From NCBI GenBank assembly GCA_030824255.1, contig JAVBYB010000473.1, positions 1-8,554 of the forward strand: a stretch of 8,554 nt of DNA, written 5' to 3'. The stretch's first letter is position 1. Each line of letters starts with the position of its first letter. The position numbers and the translations under genes were made by a program. The notes below the pieces were generated by a model, which ran no database searches, had not been told where the DNA came from, and was given only the letters and a program-made list of their open reading frames with translations. The stretch is from a bacterium (GTDB taxonomy: Bacteria > Pseudomonadota > Alphaproteobacteria > Caulobacterales > Hyphomonadaceae). Of this stretch, positions 5,557 to 8,554 are shown piece after piece.

Positions 5557-6780
5557 ATGAAACGTTTCGTTCTCGCTATTTCTGCGCTCGCCCTGTCGGG
5601 CTGCGCCACGGCTGCGCGGCTTGATAGCCCGCCGGTCTCGCCGCGTGGCGCAAACCCGGTGGGGTTCGACCTCACCGTGCGCATGGAAACGAACGACTAC
5701 GACTTCCACAAGGAGAACGCCCCCCAGGCCGCGCGCAAGCTGGCCTTTTCGGCGGATCGCTCGATCGAGATGCTGGCGCTTTCCGGTGGCGGGGCGGGCG
5801 GGGCCTATGGCGCCGGCGTCCTCGTCGGCCTCACCAATGCGGGAACCCGCCCGCGCTTCGAGATCGTCACCGGCGTCTCCACCGGCGCGCTGATCGCCCC
5901 CTTCGCCTTCCTCGGCTCGGACTGGGATGGCAAGCTGACAGAAGCCTATCGCGGTGAAGCAACAAACAATCTGATGCAATCACGCGGGCTCGGCGCCCTG
6001 TTCGATGTCGGCGTATTCGACGGCAGGCCGCTGAAAGAACTGGTCGATCATTTCGTGACGGACGAACTCGTCTTCGCCATCGCACGCGAAGCCGCCAACG
6101 GCCGCATGCTTCTCGTCGCCACCACGAACCTCGACCGCGAGGAAACCGTGATCTGGGACATGGGCGCCATCGCCCAGCGCGGCGGCGCGCCCGCACGCGA
6201 ACTTTTCCGCAAGGTGCTCGTCGCCTCGGCCAGCGTTCCGGGCGTCTTTCCGCCCGTGATGATCGACGTCGAGAAGGACGGAGAGACATTCCAGGAAATG
6301 CATGTCGATGGCGGCGCCTCCACGCCCTTCTTCATTGCTCCCGAAGCCGTGCTCCACATGGACGAGACGTCGACCACGCTTCGCGGCGCGCAGGTCTTCG
6401 TCATCATCAACGGGCAGGCCGCCTCCGCGCCTCGCACGACGTCGAACAACACGCTCGATATTGCAGCCCGCAGCTTCACCGCCGTCCTCAACCAGATGAC
6501 GCGCACGGCCATCCGGCAGTCGGACGATTTCGCGAAGAAGAACGACCTCGGCTTCCGCTTCTCCGGCATTCCGTCAGACGTGCAGTTCGGAGGCTCGCTC
6601 GCCTTCGACAAGGCGAACATGGAAGTCACGTTCGATTATGGCTTGCGCTGCGCCACGCGCGGCCTCGTGTGGATCACGGAAGAGCAGGCCATGGCCCGCA
6701 CGAAGGCCGGCGGCGAGAACGAGCTGAAGCCCTTCGCCGAAGCCGAATGCCCGCTTCTTCCGCGCGCGCGCCCATCCTGA
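5557..6780 (+). CDS. Patatin-like phospholipase, predicted lipoprotein
   Basis: A 407-aa predicted lipid-anchored acyl hydrolase. Residues 1-16 form a lipoprotein signal with lipobox LSGC, so Cys16 would be lipidated and the enzyme would face the periplasm or sit on the outer membrane. Patatin signatures are all present: the glycine-rich oxyanion loop LSGGGAGGAYGAGVL (75-89), nucleophile elbow GVSTG with Ser108, and the second dyad residue Asp251 in HVDGGAS. SASVPGVFPPVMI (224-236) is a further conserved block preceding the Asp. The usual Arg/Lys of G-G-G-x-R-G is Gly81, as in the lipoprotein subfamily that has small or polar residues there. The enzyme would hydrolyse ester bonds of phospholipids or other acyl lipids by a Ser-Asp dyad; exact substrate is unknown. 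GGAG at 5542-5545 lies 11 nt before the ATG and may be the RBS. The dehydrogenase gene follows after 58 bp on the same strand. Confidence 0.88.
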   Translation: MKRFVLAISALALSGCATAARLDSPPVSPRGANPVGFDLTVRMETNDYDFHKENAPQAARKLAFSADRSIEMLALSGGGAGGAYGAGVLVGLTNAGTRPRFEIVTGVSTGALIAPFAFLGSDWDGKLTEAYRGEATNNLMQSRGLGALFDVGVFDGRPLKELVDHFVTDELVFAIAREAANGRMLLVATTNLDREETVIWDMGAIAQRGGAPARELFRKVLVASASVPGVFPPVMIDVEKDGETFQEMHVDGGASTPFFIAPEAVLHMDETSTTLRGAQVFVIINGQAASAPRTTSNNTLDIAARSFTAVLNQMTRTAIRQSDDFAKKNDLGFRFSGIPSDVQFGGSLAFDKANMEVTFDYGLRCATRGLVWITEEQAMARTKAGGENELKPFAEAECPLLPRARPS

Positions 6781-6826
6781 CGCCCTTGCCACGCCACGCG
6801 ACCGGGCCGATATCTCCCCCTTCAGC

Positions 6827-6832
6827 GGAGGA
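6827..6832 (+). promoter_or_regulatory. Strong Shine-Dalgarno of gabD
   Basis: GGAGGA ends 6 nt before the ATG at 6839, close to ideal spacing. It fixes the start and suggests efficient translation. I see no clear promoter in the 58 bp after the patatin stop, which is compatible with read-through from the patatin gene. Confidence 0.75.
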
Positions 6833-6838
6833 TCGATC

Positions 6839-8311
6839 ATGGCCGATGGCGAAACAGGCGAACTTGGCCGCATCGCGCTAAAACGCGCGGACCTCTTCCG
6901 CCAGCAATGCTACATCAACGGCAAATGGGTCGGTGAGCCCACCGTAGAGGTTCGCAATCCCGCCACGCGCGGCGTGATCGGCCGCATCCCCAATCTCGGC
7001 AAGTCCGAAACGGAAGCCGCCGTCGCCGCCGCTGCCGCCGCCCTCCCGAAATGGAAAGCCGAACCCGCCAGCGTGCGCGCCAGGATCCTGCGCAAATGGA
7101 ACGACCTGATGCTCGCGCACCAGGAAGACCTCGCGCGCCTGATGACGGCCGAGCAGGGCAAGCCCCTCGCTGAAGCGCGCGGCGAAATCGCCTATGCCGG
7201 CGCCTTCTTCGAATGGTTCGGCGAAGAGGCCAAGCGCGTCTACGGCGACACCATCCCCGCCCCCACAGCTGACCGCCGCATCATGGTGCTGAAACAGCCC
7301 GTCGGCGTCGTCGGCGCCATCACGCCGTGGAACTTCCCCACCGCGATGATCACGCGCAAGGTCGCCCCCGGCATCGCTGCGGGCTGCACCGCCGTTCTGA
7401 AACCCTCCGAGCTCACGCCCTATTCCGCGCTTGCGCTGATGGTGCTGGCGGAGGAGGCGGGCTTGCCGCCCGGCGTCCTCAACATCGTCACGGGCGACGC
7501 CGAGCCGATCGGCCGCGTCCTCACCGAAGATCCGCGCATCGCCAAATTCACGTTCACGGGCTCCACCCCCGTCGGCAAGAAACTGGCCGCCCAGTGCATG
7601 GGCACGGTGAAGCGCGTCTCGCTCGAACTCGGCGGCAACGCCCCCTTCCTCGTCTTCGACGATGCGGACATCGACGCCGCCGTCGCCGGCGCGATCATCT
7701 CGAAGTTCCGCAACACCGGCCAGACCTGCGTCTGCGCCAACCGCATCTATGTTCAGGATGGCGTCTACGACAAATTCGCCGCGCTTCTTGCCGAAAAGGC
7801 TGCCGCCCTGGCAGTCGGCGATGGCCTCGCCGGCGTCACGTCCCAGGGCCCGCTCATCAACGAGAACGCCCTGAAGAAAGTCGAAGCCCACGTCGCCGAC
7901 GCGCTCAGCCACGGCGCCAGGGTTCTCACAGGCGCTGCACGCGACAGCCACGGCGGCACATTCTACCAGCCCACCGTGCTGCGCGACGTCGCCCCCGATG
8001 CGTTGCTCACCCGCGAAGAAACCTTCGGCCCCGTCGCCGGCCTCGTTCGCTTCAAGGATGAAGCGGAAGCCCTCCGTCTCGCCAACGACAGCCGCGCAGG
8101 CCTCGCCGCCTACGCCTTCACGCGCGACCTCGCCCGTTCATGGCGCATCAGCGAAGGCCTCGACTACGGCATGGTCGGCATGAACACCGGCCTTATCTCC
8201 ACGGAAGTCTCGCCCTTCGGCGGCGTGAAGGAGAGCGGCATCGGCCGCGAAGGGTCGAAATACGGCATCGACGAATATCTCGACCTCAAGGCCGTGTTCG
8301 TTCAGCTGTAG
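6839..8311 (+). CDS. gabD: Succinate-semialdehyde dehydrogenase, NAD(P)+-dependent (GabD type)
   Basis: A 490-aa cytoplasmic aldehyde dehydrogenase that oxidises succinate semialdehyde to succinate, the last step of GABA / 4-hydroxybutyrate breakdown into the TCA cycle. Its length is that of the family. Visible signatures are INGKW near the N-terminus (26-30), TPWNFP (162-167, Asn165 stabilises the thiohemiacetal), the cofactor-binding KPSE (188-191), TFTGSTPVGK (238-247), LELGGNAPF (262-270) with general base Glu263, and NTGQTCVCANR (292-302) with catalytic Cys297. Cys299, two residues on, gives the C-V-C pair typical of GabD/ALDH5A1, which in the human enzyme forms a redox-switch disulphide. 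ETFGPV (394-399) and SPFGGVKESGIGREG (458-472) are further ALDH5 blocks. No 4-aminobutyrate transaminase (gabT) or 4-hydroxybutyrate dehydrogenase is in the window. A related semialdehyde such as glutarate semialdehyde is an alternative substrate. The 3' end overlaps the convergent minus-strand frame by 10 bp. Confidence 0.93.
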   Translation: MADGETGELGRIALKRADLFRQQCYINGKWVGEPTVEVRNPATRGVIGRIPNLGKSETEAAVAAAAAALPKWKAEPASVRARILRKWNDLMLAHQEDLARLMTAEQGKPLAEARGEIAYAGAFFEWFGEEAKRVYGDTIPAPTADRRIMVLKQPVGVVGAITPWNFPTAMITRKVAPGIAAGCTAVLKPSELTPYSALALMVLAEEAGLPPGVLNIVTGDAEPIGRVLTEDPRIAKFTFTGSTPVGKKLAAQCMGTVKRVSLELGGNAPFLVFDDADIDAAVAGAIISKFRNTGQTCVCANRIYVQDGVYDKFAALLAEKAAALAVGDGLAGVTSQGPLINENALKKVEAHVADALSHGARVLTGAARDSHGGTFYQPTVLRDVAPDALLTREETFGPVAGLVRFKDEAEALRLANDSRAGLAAYAFTRDLARSWRISEGLDYGMVGMNTGLISTEVSPFGGVKESGIGREGSKYGIDEYLDLKAVFVQL

Positions 8312-8554
8312 CTGGCGCCGGTGAACCCCATCGTGAATTCCTCCTCCGCATACGCGAAGTAGTCCCCGAGGATCTCCGCGCGATCGTCAAGGAACAGTTG
8401 GCTCGCCACGCCTTCCACCAGTCTCGGCAAAGCATAGCGCAGCCCGGACAGGGCCGACGCCGACAGCCCCATGCTGGCCAGCGCCGCATAGTTGAACATG
8501 AAAAGCCCGTGCAACCGCTCTGCACCGGCCTGCGCTCTGCCTGTCATCTGGAAG
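8302..8554 (-). CDS. C-terminal part of an unidentified protein, truncated by window edge
   Basis: This minus-strand frame is open from the right edge to TGA (complement of 8302-8304), giving about 83 visible residues. It looks like real protein rather than a shadow: balanced composition and plausible helices (LHGLFMFNYAALASMGLSA, then SGLRYALPRLVEGVASQ, LFLDDRAEILGDYFAYAEE), ending EEFTMGFTGASYS. An in-window ATG at 8547 exists, but the frame is open beyond it, so the gene probably starts outside the window. I do not recognise the family; the tail style (PRLVEGV..QLFLDD) vaguely recalls C-termini of FAD/NAD(P)-dependent oxidoreductases, but no nucleotide-binding motif is visible. It converges on gabD with stops overlapping by 10 bp. 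A competing minus frame at 8286-8525 is Cys/Trp/Arg-rich and less protein-like. Confidence 0.6.
   Translation of the reverse strand, partial: FQMTGRAQAGAERLHGLFMFNYAALASMGLSASALSGLRYALPRLVEGVASQLFLDDRAEILGDYFAYAEEEFTMGFTGASYS

Noticed and set aside
6878..7951. 357-codon frame antisense to gabD
   Set aside because: Shadow of gabD; Gly/Asp/Arg/Ala-rich with no domain, while gabD shows all ALDH motifs.
8286..8525. Alternative minus-strand frame at the right end
   Set aside because: Rich in Cys, Trp and Arg and overlapping gabD more deeply than the other minus frame, which has a more natural protein composition.

Overview
The window is GC-rich (clearly above 60% by eye, with strong G/C preference at third codon positions). 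Gene content and protein style point to an alphaproteobacterium, plausibly a Caulobacterales/Hyphomonadaceae-like marine or aquatic organism. That placement is inferred from composition, an acidic autotransporter and the lipoprotein/esterase types; no marker gene fixes it.

Layout, left to right. (1) The C-terminal part of a TetR-type transcriptional regulator enters from the left edge and ends at 537. (2) An exported alpha/beta-hydrolase of the polyhydroxybutyrate depolymerase / feruloyl esterase (LpqC-like) family, 649-1599, has a complete visible Ser-Asp-His set. (3) A 274-bp non-coding gap (1600-1873) holds a 12-bp direct repeat spaced by exactly 20 bp and some weak hairpins. (4) A large type Va autotransporter (1874-5308, 1144 aa) has a signal peptide, a beta-helix-like passenger built on degenerate N-S-x-G repeats with several poly-acidic inserts and two RTX-like nonapeptides, and a C-terminal beta-barrel ending in FW. 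(5) A GC-rich hairpin lies just after it, followed by a gap of about 250 bp. (6) A patatin-like phospholipase lipoprotein (5557-6780). (7) A full-length succinate-semialdehyde dehydrogenase, GabD type (6839-8311), preceded by a strong Shine-Dalgarno sequence. (8) On the minus strand, the C-terminal end of an unidentified protein converges on gabD, with the two stop regions overlapping by 10 bp.

How the genes may work together: three consecutive genes on the + strand encode exported proteins (esterase, autotransporter, patatin lipoprotein). This suggests an envelope- or surface-oriented ester/lipid hydrolysis neighbourhood, followed by a cytoplasmic dehydrogenase that feeds C4 semialdehyde into the TCA cycle as succinate. 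The gaps between esterase, autotransporter and patatin gene are large and contain terminator-like structures, so a single operon is unlikely; patatin gene and gabD (58-bp gap) are the best candidates for co-transcription. I see no tRNA, rRNA, CRISPR array, transposase or integrase. I do not see convincing evidence of a wholly new system. The most unusual items are the architecture of the autotransporter passenger, the 20-bp-spaced repeat in front of it, and a possible small minus-strand coding remnant in the gap after it.
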